Assembly (NCBI GenBank): GCA_011772595.1 | Contig: WVZH01000018.1 | Location: 9,476 to 30,304 of the forward strand | DNA: 20,829 nucleotides | From: Anaerolineales bacterium | GTDB taxonomy: Bacteria; Chloroflexota; Anaerolineae; Anaerolineales; E44-bin32 | Direction: 5' to 3' | In this document: positions 20,714-20,829 of the stretch, one piece after another | Layout: every line of letters begins with the position of its first letter | Position numbering within the stretch: the first letter of the stretch is position 1 | The notes under the pieces: model-generated | Seen by the model: only the letters and a program-made list of their open reading frames with translations | Databases searched by the model: none | Told to the model about the DNA's origin: nothing | Program-made: the position numbers and the translations under genes

Positions 20714-20760
20714 TACAGGCAAACATCTAGATGAGGGGGGCATCCAGATGTCTGCCTGTA
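20714..20760. terminator. Strong 20-bp hairpin near the window end
   Basis: TACAGGCAAACATCTAGATG (20714-20733) pairs with 20741-20760 over 20 positions with two mismatches and a 7-nt G-rich loop. On the minus strand the two mismatches become G-U pairs, and the helix is followed by ACTTTTACGG, so it may terminate a minus-strand gene lying beyond the window. No gene is assignable in 20761-20829. Confidence 0.5.
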
Positions 20761-20829
20761 TTCGTAACTATATCCACAAATGCCCTTATCGTCAAGGGAG
20801 AGCATTATTGCATTGGTGTGCCATTTTCA

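Overview
The window looks like a bacterial chromosome segment, most probably from an Anaerolineae-like member of Chloroflexota. This is an inference from gene content: an orphan Flp-type pilin with the HGQGLVEYG processing motif, a DUF951 protein, an AAC(3)-like protein with extra cysteines, and short intergenic repeats of the GGTGCCTA/CCCTAAT kind. GC content is moderately above 50% by eye. I see no rRNA, tRNA, CRISPR array, transposase, integrase or phage gene.

Layout. At 1-1640 a pterin dehydratase gene (phhB-like) with a clean terminator is followed by about 1.1 kb with no convincing gene, ending in a 118-bp inverted-repeat element just ahead of metG. At 1639-3426 lies metG. From 3427 to 5875 the minus strand carries an NAD-dependent epimerase, an acidic unknown protein and a crotonase-fold protein lacking both hydratase glutamates. 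A plus-strand DUF547 gene (6035-6931) then faces a minus-strand series of an AAC(3)-like acetyltransferase, a catalytically complete enoyl-CoA hydratase and a HicB-DinB fusion. A further minus-strand cluster (9775-11371) encodes an M23 metallopeptidase, a YbaK-type editing protein and an EthD-like barrel protein. A 57-aa Flp pilin gene lies at 11486-11659.

DUF951 (minus) and an M50 site-2 protease (plus) diverge at 12170-12304 from two promoters sharing a 14-bp inverted repeat. The M50 gene heads a tightly packed set with an HD-domain protein and a TyrA-like dehydrogenase that appears to lack its catalytic histidines. A GIY-YIG protein and glycine C-acetyltransferase (kbl) follow and end at a strong terminator. 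Then come about 0.8 kb with one small cysteine-motif protein and a possible sRNA, a minus-strand pair (AmrS-type radical SAM enzyme and a small barrel-like protein), a divergent mobA-like gene and a VC1184-type class V aminotransferase. The window closes with another copy of the repeat and a strong hairpin.

The genes do not form one pathway; this is mostly a housekeeping neighbourhood. The most notable signals are regulatory and structural: three genes whose -10 box sits 6-7 nt before the start codon (leaderless mRNAs), a family of palindromic intergenic repeats, and several enzyme-fold proteins with missing catalytic residues. I found no clear new multi-gene defence or mobile system.
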